Below the pieces are notes generated by a model. That model was not told the origin of the DNA and ran no database searches. It saw nothing but the letters and a program-made list of their open reading frames with translations. A stretch of DNA of 64,000 bases from Bog-473 sp963840435 (GTDB lineage: Bacteria > Actinomycetota > Acidimicrobiia > Acidimicrobiales > RAAP-2): positions 1-64,000 of the forward strand of contig CAWIYY010000021.1 in NCBI GenBank assembly GCA_963840435.1. Direction: 5' to 3'. This document shows positions 31,979 to 40,762 of the stretch, in pieces. The translations under genes and the position numbers were made by a program. The number at the start of each line of letters is the position of its first letter. The stretch's first letter is position 1.

Positions 31979-32548
31979 ATGCCCGCCTACCCGCGTGCCG
32001 AACTCGAGGAGATGGTCGAGCGCTGGCTCGAGGTCAACCGCCAGAGCGAGGCCGAGCGCGACTGGCACCGCCAGGCCGACATGTACACCGAGGACGCCAC
32101 GTACGGCTGGAACGTCGGCCCCAACGACGAGTTCATGGTCGTCGGGCGTGAAGAGATCCGCGAGGTCGCGCTCGGCCTGGAGATGGCCGGGCTCGAGGGG
32201 TGGACCTACCCGTACCAACGCGTGCTCATCGACGAGCAGCAGGGCGAGGTCCTCGGGCTGTGGAAGCAGATAGCCGACGCCACCAAAGCCGACGGGACCA
32301 ACTACGAGATCGCGGGCCTCGGAGGCAGTTGGTTCCGCTACGGCGGCAACTTCCAGTGGTCGTGGCAGCGGGACTTCTTCGATGTGGGCAACGCCGGCGC
32401 CACCTTCATGGCGATGATCAAAGCCGGCACGCTGCTTCCCGGGATGCAGCAACGACTCGAGCGCGCCATGTCGGGCGAGCGTCTGCCCGGCCATTACCCG
32501 CTCGGCGGTGCTCCCGTCGGCTTGTGGGACGTGCCGCCCGGAGCCTGA
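31979..32548 (+). CDS. NTF2-like (SnoaL/ketosteroid isomerase-type) protein
   Basis: A 189-aa alpha+beta protein of NTF2-like fold: YPRAELEEMVERWLEVNRQS, DMYTEDATYGWNVGPNDEFM, VVGREEIREVALGLEM. Then a beta sheet with VLGLWKQIADATKADGTNYE and GSWFRYGGNFQWSWQRDFFD. The C-terminal 40 residues exceed the usual domain. This fold binds small hydrophobic molecules and includes steroid isomerases, which would suit a CYP51 operon, but no catalytic Asp pair can be claimed. Begins 2 bp after the ferredoxin stop and is the last certain gene of the operon. Confidence 0.78.
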   Translation: MPAYPRAELEEMVERWLEVNRQSEAERDWHRQADMYTEDATYGWNVGPNDEFMVVGREEIREVALGLEMAGLEGWTYPYQRVLIDEQQGEVLGLWKQIADATKADGTNYEIAGLGGSWFRYGGNFQWSWQRDFFDVGNAGATFMAMIKAGTLLPGMQQRLERAMSGERLPGHYPLGGAPVGLWDVPPGA

Positions 32549-32589
32549 TCGACCCCGGTGCGGCGGGCTCCGGACGGTCCTGTGCGACG

Positions 32590-32826
32590 ATGCTGTCCTT
32601 GCCGTATCGCGCCGAGTTCGACATCTTCACTACGTTTTCCCGCTTCGCCCGGTTCCCAGACTTGGCCGAGCTTTCCGGTTTGGCCGCCTTCTCCGGCTTC
32701 TCCGGCTTCGCCGGGCGAAGAGACGAGGACGACGACGGCCGCGCCGCCTCGACCCAGATCCCCTTCCAGGGCGCGGTGGCGCCCTCGTCGTCCGCCATCG
32801 GCACGCGAGGAAACTCTGAGGGCTGA
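32590..32826 (+). CDS. Possible small protein with a (Phe/Leu)-x-x tripeptide repeat
   Basis: A 78-codon open frame from ATG 32590 to TGA 32826, ending 2 bp before the transporter GTG. From residue 10, eleven consecutive triplets begin with Phe or Leu (F-D-I, F-T-T, F-S-R ... F-S-G, F-A-G), encoded by a 9-nt periodic repeat. After that comes an Asp-rich stretch. No Shine-Dalgarno is obvious and no family is recognised. It may be a real leader peptide or just a repeat with an open frame. Confidence 0.3.
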   Translation: MLSLPYRAEFDIFTTFSRFARFPDLAELSGLAAFSGFSGFAGRRDEDDDGRAASTQIPFQGAVAPSSSAIGTRGNSEG

Positions 32827-32828
32827 CG

Positions 32829-33710
32829 GTGGCCATCTTCTTCGCCCTTCTCTCCGCGTTCTCCAACGCCACCACTGCGGTCCTGCAGCGCCAGGCCTCG
32901 GTGTCAAAACCAGAGGACCTGAAGGGTTGGCAGAGTGCCCGGGCGCTCGTGCGCGACCCGCGTTGGCTGGTCGGCCTCCTCTTCATGGGCGGCACCTTCG
33001 TCTTCCAGGCCATCGCCCTGTACTACGGAGAGCTCGCGGTCGTGCAGCCGATACTGGTCACCGAGCTCATCTTCACCCTGGCCCTGCGCCGCTACTGGAT
33101 GCACGAGACGATCCGCTCGAGGACCTGGACTGCCGCCCTCATGATCTGTGTCGGTCTGGCGGCGTTCCTCCTTGCCGCCAGCCCCGAGGAAGGTCATCGG
33201 GTGGCGACGGTCCGCGACTGGGTGTGGGCGCTCTCTATCCGGGGAGCCGTGATCGTTCTCCTGCTGATCTTGAGCCGGACGGGCTCGCCGCCGCGCCGCG
33301 CCGCGCTTTTGGGTTGTGCGGCCGCGCTCATGTGGGCCATCGATGCCGCCTTCGTGAAGGCGGCCACCGACCTGCTCTCACAATCGGGCTGGTTCGCTCT
33401 GCTGGTCCACTGGCAGCTCTACGCAGTGGTGGCCAGTGGCGTCCTCGGGATGCTCCTCCTGCAAGCGGCCTTCGCCGCTGGCCCCTTGGCCGCCTCGCAG
33501 CCCGCCATCCTGATCGTCGATCCGCTGGCGTCCATCGCCCTCGGCATCGAGCTGTTCGGTGAGCGTCTGCGCACCAGCGCCCCAGCCATCACCGTCTCGG
33601 TGATCGGCCTGATGGTGATGGCGGCCGGCGTCGTGGTGATCAGCGCCTGGGCGCCACCCGTGATGACCGCGAGCAAACGCAAACCAGGCGCCACCGAGCT
33701 CCACCGCTGA
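32829..33710 (+). CDS. DMT/EamA-type membrane transporter
   Basis: A 293-aa protein with nine to ten hydrophobic helices arranged as two internal halves typical of drug/metabolite transporters: FFALLSAFSNATTAVLQRQA at the start, AIALYYGELAVVQPILVTEL ending half one, and GPLAASQPAILIVDPLASIA with LGIELFGERL in half two. These correspond to the helix 4-5 and helix 9-10 signatures of the superfamily. The GTG start is 2 bp after the small open frame. Actinobacterial homologues are uncharacterised; substrate unknown. Confidence 0.85.
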   Translation: MAIFFALLSAFSNATTAVLQRQASVSKPEDLKGWQSARALVRDPRWLVGLLFMGGTFVFQAIALYYGELAVVQPILVTELIFTLALRRYWMHETIRSRTWTAALMICVGLAAFLLAASPEEGHRVATVRDWVWALSIRGAVIVLLLILSRTGSPPRRAALLGCAAALMWAIDAAFVKAATDLLSQSGWFALLVHWQLYAVVASGVLGMLLLQAAFAAGPLAASQPAILIVDPLASIALGIELFGERLRTSAPAITVSVIGLMVMAAGVVVISAWAPPVMTASKRKPGATELHR

Positions 33711-33896
33711 GCGTCCCGTCCCGCTAATCGATCGCAAAGACGACGGACGCGATCGCCACAATGGTGACGACGGTCGGACCTCCCACCCGGCGAGGATGGG
33801 GAAATTGTTTTCTGTGCCGTCGGTCTACCTCGGTAAGCTTCTCAGTCCAGATTGCAGCGTGGGTCCGTTGGCATCCGCGCCCGGAGGAGGTTGGAG

Positions 33897-35396
33897 GTGG
33901 TCGAGCGCGAGGACCAGTCGACCGTCGATGCTCTGATCAGCGAGCGGCGGACCAAGCGCGATGCGTTGCGTTCCCTGGGCATCGATCCCTATCCCATGCG
34001 TTTCGACCGCAGCGACACTGCGGCCGAGCTGCACGAGCGCTACGCCGACCTGGCTGCTGATACGCGAACCGGCACCCAGGTGCAGGTGGCCGGCCGGGTC
34101 AGCAGCATCCGGGGGCACGGGAAGCTCGTGTTCTTAACCCTGGCCGACGTGAGCGGGAGCATTCAGCTCTTGATGAGCGCCTCTCAGCTCGACCCGACTG
34201 CGATGGAGGTGCGTGACCGACTCGATCTCGGGGACTGGCTAGGCGCTTCGGGCGAGGTGGTGACGAGCCGTCGAGGAGAGCTCTCGGTCGATGTCACCAG
34301 CCTCACGCTGTTGTCCAAGGCGTTGCGCCCCCTACCCGACAAATGGCACGGGCTGAGCGACGATGACACGCGCTACCGGCAGCGCGAGGTGGACCTGCTT
34401 GCCAATGCGGATTCACGCCGGGTGTTCGATGTCCGCTTCAAGACGCTGGCGTCGCTGCGTGACACCATGGTGAGTGAGGGCTTCGTCGAGGTGGAGACGC
34501 CCATCCTCCAGAGCCAGGCCGGCGGCGCCATCGCCCGACCCTTCATCACGCACTCCAACGCGCTGGACATCGACCTGAGCCTGCGCATCGCGCCCGAACT
34601 CTTCCTCAAGCGTCTGGTGGTCGGCGGCTACGAGCGTGTCTTCGAGATCGCCCGGAACTTCCGCAACGAAGGTATTGACACCCGCCATAGTCCTGAGTTC
34701 ACGTCGCTCGAGGCGTACCGTGCCCTCGGTGATGTGCACGACGGTATGGACCTGACGGAGAAGGCAATTGTGGCGGCGGCCCAGGCTGCGGTCGACAGCC
34801 TCAGCTTCACCGTGGCAGAACGCAAGGTCGATCTCACACCGCCATGGCCGAGGCGGGAACTACTGGACCTCCTGGAGCAGGCCGTTGGCCAACGGCTTCA
34901 TCCGAGCGACCCGGTTGAGAAGGTACGGATGGTGTGCCAGGCGCACGACGTGGCCTTCCTCGACTCCTGGGGTTCGGGCAAGCTGATCTTCGAGTTGTAC
35001 GACCATCTCCTCCAGAGCGCCACGCTGGACCCCGTGTTCATTTGCGGCTTCCCAGTTGAGGTCAGCCCCTTGGCCCGCCACCGCCCCGATGACCCCACCA
35101 TCGCCGACCGCTTCGAGCTGGTGATCGACGCCAAGGAGCTGGCCAACGGCTACAGCGAGCTCAACGTGCCCGAGGAGCAGGAGGAACGGTTCGTGGTGGA
35201 GGCGGCTGCCGCCGCCTCCGGCGATCTCGAGGCCCATCCGGCCGACCGGGCGTTCGTGCGGGCGCTCGAGTACGGCCTGCCCCCGACGTCGGGCATCGGA
35301 ATCGGGATCGACCGGCTCGTCATGCTCCTGGCCGAGGTCACCTCCATACGCGATGTCATCCTCTTCCCGATCCTGCGCACCGAGGCCCCGGACTAA
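33897..35396 (+). CDS. lysS: Lysyl-tRNA synthetase, class II
   Basis: A 499-aa class II LysRS. The N-terminal OB-fold anticodon-binding domain (about 50-150) has VAGRVSSIRGHGKLVFLTLA. The catalytic domain holds motif 1 around VSEGFVEVETPILQ, motif 2 FRNEGIDTRHSPEFTSLEAY and motif 3 GIGIGIDRLVMLL. GTG 33897 is chosen because a GGAGGAGG site lies at 33882-33889; upstream frame codons are non-conserved. Sequences such as LANGYSELN and SPLARHRPDD are diagnostic for LysRS. The Lys-specific tRNA gene at 59626 is in the same window but unlinked. Confidence 0.96.
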   Translation: MVEREDQSTVDALISERRTKRDALRSLGIDPYPMRFDRSDTAAELHERYADLAADTRTGTQVQVAGRVSSIRGHGKLVFLTLADVSGSIQLLMSASQLDPTAMEVRDRLDLGDWLGASGEVVTSRRGELSVDVTSLTLLSKALRPLPDKWHGLSDDDTRYRQREVDLLANADSRRVFDVRFKTLASLRDTMVSEGFVEVETPILQSQAGGAIARPFITHSNALDIDLSLRIAPELFLKRLVVGGYERVFEIARNFRNEGIDTRHSPEFTSLEAYRALGDVHDGMDLTEKAIVAAAQAAVDSLSFTVAERKVDLTPPWPRRELLDLLEQAVGQRLHPSDPVEKVRMVCQAHDVAFLDSWGSGKLIFELYDHLLQSATLDPVFICGFPVEVSPLARHRPDDPTIADRFELVIDAKELANGYSELNVPEEQEERFVVEAAAAASGDLEAHPADRAFVRALEYGLPPTSGIGIGIDRLVMLLAEVTSIRDVILFPILRTEAPD

Positions 35397-35413
35397 CGGC
35401 GGTGGCGGCAGCT

Positions 35414-35437
35414 GAGGCGGAGGCGGAGGCGGAGGCA
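35414..35437 (+). repeat. GAGGCG hexanucleotide repeat, four units
   Basis: GAGGCG at 35414, 35420 and 35426, then GAGGCA at 35432, just after the lysS stop in the 70-bp convergent gap. No hairpin followed by Ts is seen. Confidence 0.85.
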
Positions 35438-35466
35438 GCGCGGACGTCGCCGGACCACGTCGCTCA

Positions 35467-36228
35467 TCAACGGTAGGAGGGAAACGCCTGGGCCAGTCGG
35501 TCCGCAACCTCGGACCGGGAGGACTCGGTTAGGACACCGGGCGCGCAGAGTGACCTGGCGAGTGCCTTGGGCCAGGTAATCAACACGCCGTCCATGACGA
35601 AGGGTCGGGCGAACAGCGACAGCTCGACGCCGGTGAAGCACAGCGCAGCCCGGACTGAGGCATCCCGAGCCAGCGCGTGCTCGATGATGGCCCGCTGTTG
35701 GTTCGCCGAACTGATCAGGTGACTCTGGTCTCGTCGTCCCACCGTGAGCACCTCCCGGGCGTTGAACCAGCCGCCAACCTGTCGACGGGCCAGTTGCCCG
35801 TGGTAGTGCTTGGTGTCGATCACCCAGACTCCGGATGCTACGACCACGAGGTGGTCGAGGTTCAGGCGGCGGCCGGGGACGCGTCGGTCGTGCAGCACGA
35901 CTCCGTTGCTGCCGAAGCATTTGTCGAGGAGGTCGCCGACATGTTCCTCGCCCTCTGCACCACGGGCCCAAGCCTCGGTCGACGCCTTGGGCCCGACGAG
36001 GACACGGACCAACGGCGCCAGGGGGCCGAAGCGGGCCCGACGGCGGGCCTCGTCCTGCTGGCGCCGGCGCTCGTACTCGGCCCACGCCGACGCGCCGGCG
36101 TGGCCATGCTCGATGGCCTCTCGTTTGCCCAGGTCGCCCACTTCTGGTCCTTTCGTCGTCCCACTACTCCTCTCCGCCCGTCTTCGTCCGTCTTCGTCAC
36201 TAGGAACGGTCGCACCCGGGCGCCTCAT
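35467..36228 (-). CDS. NERD domain protein
   Basis: A 253-aa protein with a nuclease-related domain (NERD): AEGEEHVGDLLDKCFGSNGV, VPGRRLNLDHLVVVASGVWV, IDTKHYHGQL and later ANQQRAIIEHALARDASVRA, ALCFTGVELSLF. The nuclease-like core is D in NLDHLVV with the DxK of VIDTKHYHG. A basic N terminus (about 40-70, YERRRQQDEARRRARFG) precedes. NERD proteins have a PD-(D/E)xK-like fold and are thought to act on DNA, but functions are mostly unproven. ATG 36228 has a weak ribosome site; a later start is possible. Divergent from the TAP-type hydrolase 32 bp away. Confidence 0.85.
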   Translation of the reverse strand: MRRPGATVPSDEDGRRRAERSSGTTKGPEVGDLGKREAIEHGHAGASAWAEYERRRQQDEARRRARFGPLAPLVRVLVGPKASTEAWARGAEGEEHVGDLLDKCFGSNGVVLHDRRVPGRRLNLDHLVVVASGVWVIDTKHYHGQLARRQVGGWFNAREVLTVGRRDQSHLISSANQQRAIIEHALARDASVRAALCFTGVELSLFARPFVMDGVLITWPKALARSLCAPGVLTESSRSEVADRLAQAFPSYR

Positions 36229-36260
36229 TTTCTCGACCGGGACGTGCGACGCTGTGTCGA

Positions 36261-37844
36261 GTGACGAGGAGGTTCGACGGGACCCGCATGTGCATCATCG
36301 GGGTTGTCGTCTCCGCGGCGCTGCTTGCCGGGTGCGGCACCGCAACCGCGCCGACCTCATCAGGCGACGCCAACGCGGCCAGCGCGACAACTTCGGTCGC
36401 TGCCGCCCGCTCGCACGCCTCCAGCCAAACCGCCGTCCGACAGACTTCGAGATCGGCCTCGTCCAAAGAGTCGACCACGACCTCGACCACCCAACTGCCG
36501 GTCACGCCGATCACCTGGACTCCCTGCATGGGTGACCTTCAATGCGGCACCCTGATCGTTCCGCTCAACTACGCCGACCCGAGAGGCCCGACCCTCCCCA
36601 TCGCCGTGGCCCGCCATCCGGCCGAGGACCCGTCGGCCCGGATCGGATCGCTGGTCATCGACCCCGGCGGCCCGGGGGTGTCCGGCATCAATGACATGGC
36701 CAACGAGCTGAACGTGCTCACGCCCGGAGTCCTCGATGACTTCGACATCGTCACGTTTGATCCCCGCGGCGTGGAGCGCAGCGATCCCGTCGAGTGCGAC
36801 CAGCGACCCAGCCAGCCCAACGTCACCTCGGATCCCGTGCCCGCCACGCCGGCGGAGATCAAGTCGACCATGGCTGCGCTGCGCCAGTACGCCGGCGATT
36901 GTGAGGCCAGCGTCCCCACCCTGCTGCCCTACGTGGGCACGATCGACGTGGCCCGTGACATGGATCGCTTGCGCCAAGCCCTCGGAGACAGTGGGCTCAC
37001 CTATATGGGTCAGTCGTACGGCTCCCTGCTCGGGTTGACCTATGCCCGGCTCTTTCCCACTCACGTGCGGGCGATGGTGCTCGACGGCGTCATCGACCCC
37101 GCACTCACCTTCAACCAGATGTCACAACAGCAGGCGCAGGCTTTCGAGTCGGTGTTGGGACAGTTCTTCGCCTGGTGCGCCGGCACGGCATCGTGCCCGT
37201 GGCGCCCGGCTGGCGACCCGACCACTGCGTTGTTGGGTCTTCTCGGTGCCACGCCCGGGAGCAGCCCGAGCCAGACGGCTGGCGCCGGACAGCTCTACGA
37301 CGCTCTGCTCGACGGCCTCTACGCGCGTGACAGCTGGCCTCAGCTCGGCGACACCCTCGCTGCCGATGCGGCGGGGAACACGGCGCCTGCAGCGTCCATG
37401 TCCCAGCACTACAACACGAGCGGATCCTCGAATGCGGTCGACGCGATCACAGCCATCGACTGCCTCGACCACCCCACCAGTCACAACCTCGGCGCATACT
37501 CGTTCCTGGCGGACGTCTTCAAAACGTCGGCGCCGGTATTCGGGCCCTTGCTCGCCTGGGGCGAGGCCCAATGTGCCGTGTGGCCGGATCCTCCGACGCG
37601 CCCAGTCGGGCCGGTGGCGGCTGCGGGGGCGCCGCCGATCTTGGTGGTCGGGACGACAGGTGACCCGGCCACGCCATACCAGTGGGCGGTGAGCGTGTCG
37701 CACCAACTCGCCCGGGCCTCGTTGCTCACGGTCGAGGGCGACGACCACGTGGCCTACTTCTACAGTGGCTGCGTCCGGGACGACGTGCAGAGTTACCTCT
37801 TGGCTGGGGCCACGCCGCCCGCTGGAGCCACCTGCAGCGAATAG
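36261..37844 (+). CDS. Alpha/beta-hydrolase lipoprotein, TAP (tripeptidyl aminopeptidase)-like
   Basis: Exported lipoprotein of 527 aa: signal helix with lipobox LLAGC (C about 25), a Ser/Thr-rich linker to about residue 80, then the TAP-like hydrolase fold. LQCGTLIVPLNYADPRGPTL and LVIDPGGPGVSG (oxyanion region), GQSYGSLLGL with nucleophile S252, GTTGDPATPYQW with D468, and EGDDHVAYF with H496 form the triad. Actinobacterial homologues include secreted proteases/esterases such as Streptomyces SlpD/SlpE and mycobacterial Rv2223c-type proteins. GTG 36261 is the only start that includes the signal peptide properly. Confidence 0.9.
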   Translation: MTRRFDGTRMCIIGVVVSAALLAGCGTATAPTSSGDANAASATTSVAAARSHASSQTAVRQTSRSASSKESTTTSTTQLPVTPITWTPCMGDLQCGTLIVPLNYADPRGPTLPIAVARHPAEDPSARIGSLVIDPGGPGVSGINDMANELNVLTPGVLDDFDIVTFDPRGVERSDPVECDQRPSQPNVTSDPVPATPAEIKSTMAALRQYAGDCEASVPTLLPYVGTIDVARDMDRLRQALGDSGLTYMGQSYGSLLGLTYARLFPTHVRAMVLDGVIDPALTFNQMSQQQAQAFESVLGQFFAWCAGTASCPWRPAGDPTTALLGLLGATPGSSPSQTAGAGQLYDALLDGLYARDSWPQLGDTLAADAAGNTAPAASMSQHYNTSGSSNAVDAITAIDCLDHPTSHNLGAYSFLADVFKTSAPVFGPLLAWGEAQCAVWPDPPTRPVGPVAAAGAPPILVVGTTGDPATPYQWAVSVSHQLARASLLTVEGDDHVAYFYSGCVRDDVQSYLLAGATPPAGATCSE

Positions 37845-37861
37845 TTGGCGAGACAACCGGA

Positions 37862-37920
37862 GTCGGGGACTGTCGGAACTGTCGGGGAATTTCGGGATAC
37901 GTCGGAAGCCGTCGGGGTCA
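37862..37920 (+). repeat. Degenerate about 10-bp tandem repeat (GTCGG core), six units
   Basis: GTCGG or TTCGG recurs at 37862, 37872, 37881, 37891, 37901 and 37911, each followed by four to five variable bases. It fills the gap between the convergent hydrolase and rhamnosidase genes. Confidence 0.75.
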
Positions 37921-40762
37921 GGCGGTGGTAAAGCGATAGCTTCCGCTCCCCACCGAGAGCACGGCCATGCCGTTGTCGGTCGAGATCACGGAGACGCCGG
38001 CCGCCTTGGCTGCGGGAACGCCGCCTTCGCGCACCCCCGACGGGTCCGAGGAAGGCAGCTGCACCATGGCGGAGGCGTTGGCCGGGACGACGAGAGAGAG
38101 CGTCATGCCCGATCCTCGCCGTTGCCACGACGAGCGCGACCGTTCCGGCCGGCGTGGGTAGTGAGCCCGAGGCCCGGGGCAGCCCCGAGGCCGGGGGCGC
38201 GACCACAAGGCGGATCGTCCCGTCGGGTCCCGGTTCGTCGTGGGCCACTCCGAGCAACGTCTCCTGCATGGCCACCAGCGCGGAGGACCCCCACCCGTGC
38301 GACATGGAATCGCCGATCAGGTCGCTCGGTCGCCACACCTCCCAGGTGAAGGTGCCGCCGCTCGCCACGACGTGGGCCCACCCCGGGGTGGTGGCATCGG
38401 TCAGCGTGCGCACCACCGTGTCGGGCCGGCCGGCCGCCGACAGGCCGCGCAGGAGCTCGAGCCCGTGGTTCGGCTCGACCGAGATGCCCAGCCCGGCCAC
38501 GTACGAAGCGACCGTGTCCACGTCGGCTGCCGGTACCACCCCGTAGGCCAGGGGGAGCACGTTGGCCTCCTGGGAGGCGTGCCCGCTCTGCGCGCCCGAC
38601 GCGTCGACCCCGTCGACGTACACGCCGTCCGGTCGGCGCAGCGTGGCGTTGATGGCGGCCGTCAGTTGGGTCGCCCGGCTCTCCCACAGGGCGGTGCCGG
38701 CCGCGTCGCCGGCCACCGTGGCCAGCTGGGCCACCCGGTTGAACGCGTTGACCGCCAGCACGTTGCTGGCGGTGTCGGCCGCCACCGTGAGGTCGTAGTC
38801 GTAGACGGGGTCGCCGTTGCTGGTGTCGCCCAGACCGTAGAGGAGCCCGGTGCCGCTCTGGCGGGCCGACCACAGCCACGCCGCCACCTTCGCGGCCGAC
38901 GGGTACAACTGCACCGCCGTCGGCCGGTCGCCCGTCCCCGTGTAGTAGCGCCAGAGCCACTCGACGTAGCGGGCGCTGAAGGTGGCGTACCAGCGCGCCC
39001 CGTCGCCGTTGGGGTAGACCGCGTTGGTGCGCCCGTCGGGCCAGTAGCGGGCTTGGCCGCGGGCCACGTCGCGCAGGCCCTGCCAGCTCAGGTTCTGGTC
39101 GCCGTAGCAGCGCATGATTCCCTCGGACTCGTTGGAGGCGTCCCAGGTGAACTGCCCCTTCTCCCGCGTGGGCGTGTCCACGAACTGTTCCTGGCTGCAG
39201 TAGAGGCACGAGCGGGCGTTGAGGCGCCACACCACGTCGAGCATGCGGTTCCCGGTCGAGAAGGTCGCCATGGGTACCGCCGGCATCGCGGTGTGCCGAG
39301 CCAGGGCGGCCACCTGCCCACGGCCGAGACCCTGTCCCGCGCCGTCGATCTGCAGATAGCGGAAGCCGAGATAGGTGAAGGCCTCGAAGACCTGCACGCC
39401 GTCGCGCATGATGTAGGTGAACGACAGGTTCGTGCCTTGCGTGCCGTGCAGCGTGGAGACCTGGCCGTCGGGATCGAGCAGATAGCCCACCCGCAGGGCG
39501 ACCGTCTGGCCGGGGATGCCCGAGGCGAACTCGACGCGGGGGCGGGCGGCGTAGACAGCGCCGAAGTCGGCCACGACTGCGCCGTTGGGCAGCGAGTGCA
39601 GGCGCACCGGCTCGACCACCGTCTCCTCGATGTCGGTGCGCTGCGCGTATGTGTGGGAGAACGGTGCCGAGCCGGACGGGCCGATCACCGTCACCGGCGA
39701 CCAGTCGCTGTCGTCGTAGCCGGGGCTCGCCCATCCCTCGGGGTAGGCCTGCCCGTCGATCCACTCCACGAAGTCGCCGCCGTCGCTGTTGCGTTGGGGC
39801 GTGGGCAGCCACTCGGCCGGGCGCTCACGCCACGATGCGTCGGTGCCGAGGACGACGTGTCGCCCATCGTGGTACCAGAGGGACACCTGGAGGATGAGAC
39901 CGGGCGCCGAGGCCGGCCGCCCCTGGCCCGGGCCGTACCAGCGGTGGAGGACGCCGAGGGCGTTGGGTTGGCCGGGGTGCAGGACGCGGGTGAGGTCGAC
40001 GGCCCGGACGTACTGCTCGTCGGGGTAGGAGAAGCTCGGCCAGGCGTCGACGGCGTCGCCGTTGACGTAGAAGCGGTAGGTGTGGGCGGCGGAGAGGTAG
40101 GCGGTGGCCCGCTGGAGCGTGCCGCTGGGCGGGCTGATCTCGTTGCGCAGGTACGTGACCCGGTCGGGTTGGTTGGAGGCGCCGGCGGGCTGGAGCCACG
40201 ACGTCGTCGCCCCGTCCCAGTCGGCGTCACGGAGGCCGGTGGCGAAGGCGGCCGCCCGTGACGGCGGGCCCCAGGCGCCGCCGGCCACTCTGGCCCGGAC
40301 GGTCCAGGTGTAGGCGGCGTCGGCGGCCAGCGTGGGCCCGGCGTAGGCGACGAACGCCTGCTGGGCCGACTCGACCGTTCCGCTGTCCCAGACGGTGGCG
40401 GCGTGGCCGGAGCCCGGGCTCGGGTCGGTGTGGCGGACGACGACCTGGTAGGCGCTCTGGGTGACGTTGCGGCCCGGGGCGTGGAGCGTCCAGGCGAACG
40501 AGCAGCCGTCGGGGTCGACGCCCAGCGGCGCCACCGACCCGTTGACCGTGAGGTCCTGGGTGCGTGGGGGGGCGGCAGAGGCGGAGGAGGCGGCCTCGAA
40601 GTACTCCGAGAAGTGGGTCGTGGTGCCCGACGGTGGCTGGGACGGGGTGGTGGCGTCGGCGCTCGACGCCCCGGCCGCCGTCGCGACCTGGTCGGCTATA
40701 ACCGCCCCGGCGGCGACGCCGCCCGACGAGGCCAGAAAACGGCGTCGGCTGAGCCGGCTCAC
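37918..40762 (-). CDS. Alpha-L-rhamnosidase-like glycoside hydrolase (GH78), frameshifted near the 3' end
   Basis: Secreted GH78-type enzyme of about 947 aa. Twin-arginine signal SRRRFLASSGG at the N terminus (GTG 40762, overlapping the upstream NHL-gene stop). Then a fibronectin-like domain (about 65-180), the rhamnosidase N domain (RFYVNGDAVDAW) and an (alpha/alpha)6 catalytic region (QFVDTPTREKGQFTWDASNE, YPNGDGARWYATFS, LLYGLGDTSNGDP). The C-terminal beta domain reads TPAGTVALVVATARIG, then must shift frame to continue MTLSLVVPANASAMVQLP down to the TGA at 37918. The shift is one extra C in the CCC at 38108-38110; the span is 3n+1 long, which agrees. Without repair the frame runs on to 37793 with nonsense. 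Confidence 0.85.

Noticed and set aside
38240..40261. 673-codon plus-strand open frame
   Set aside because: Antisense to the rhamnosidase gene, whose protein is a clear GH78 member. Composition is Arg/Gly/Val rich without motifs.
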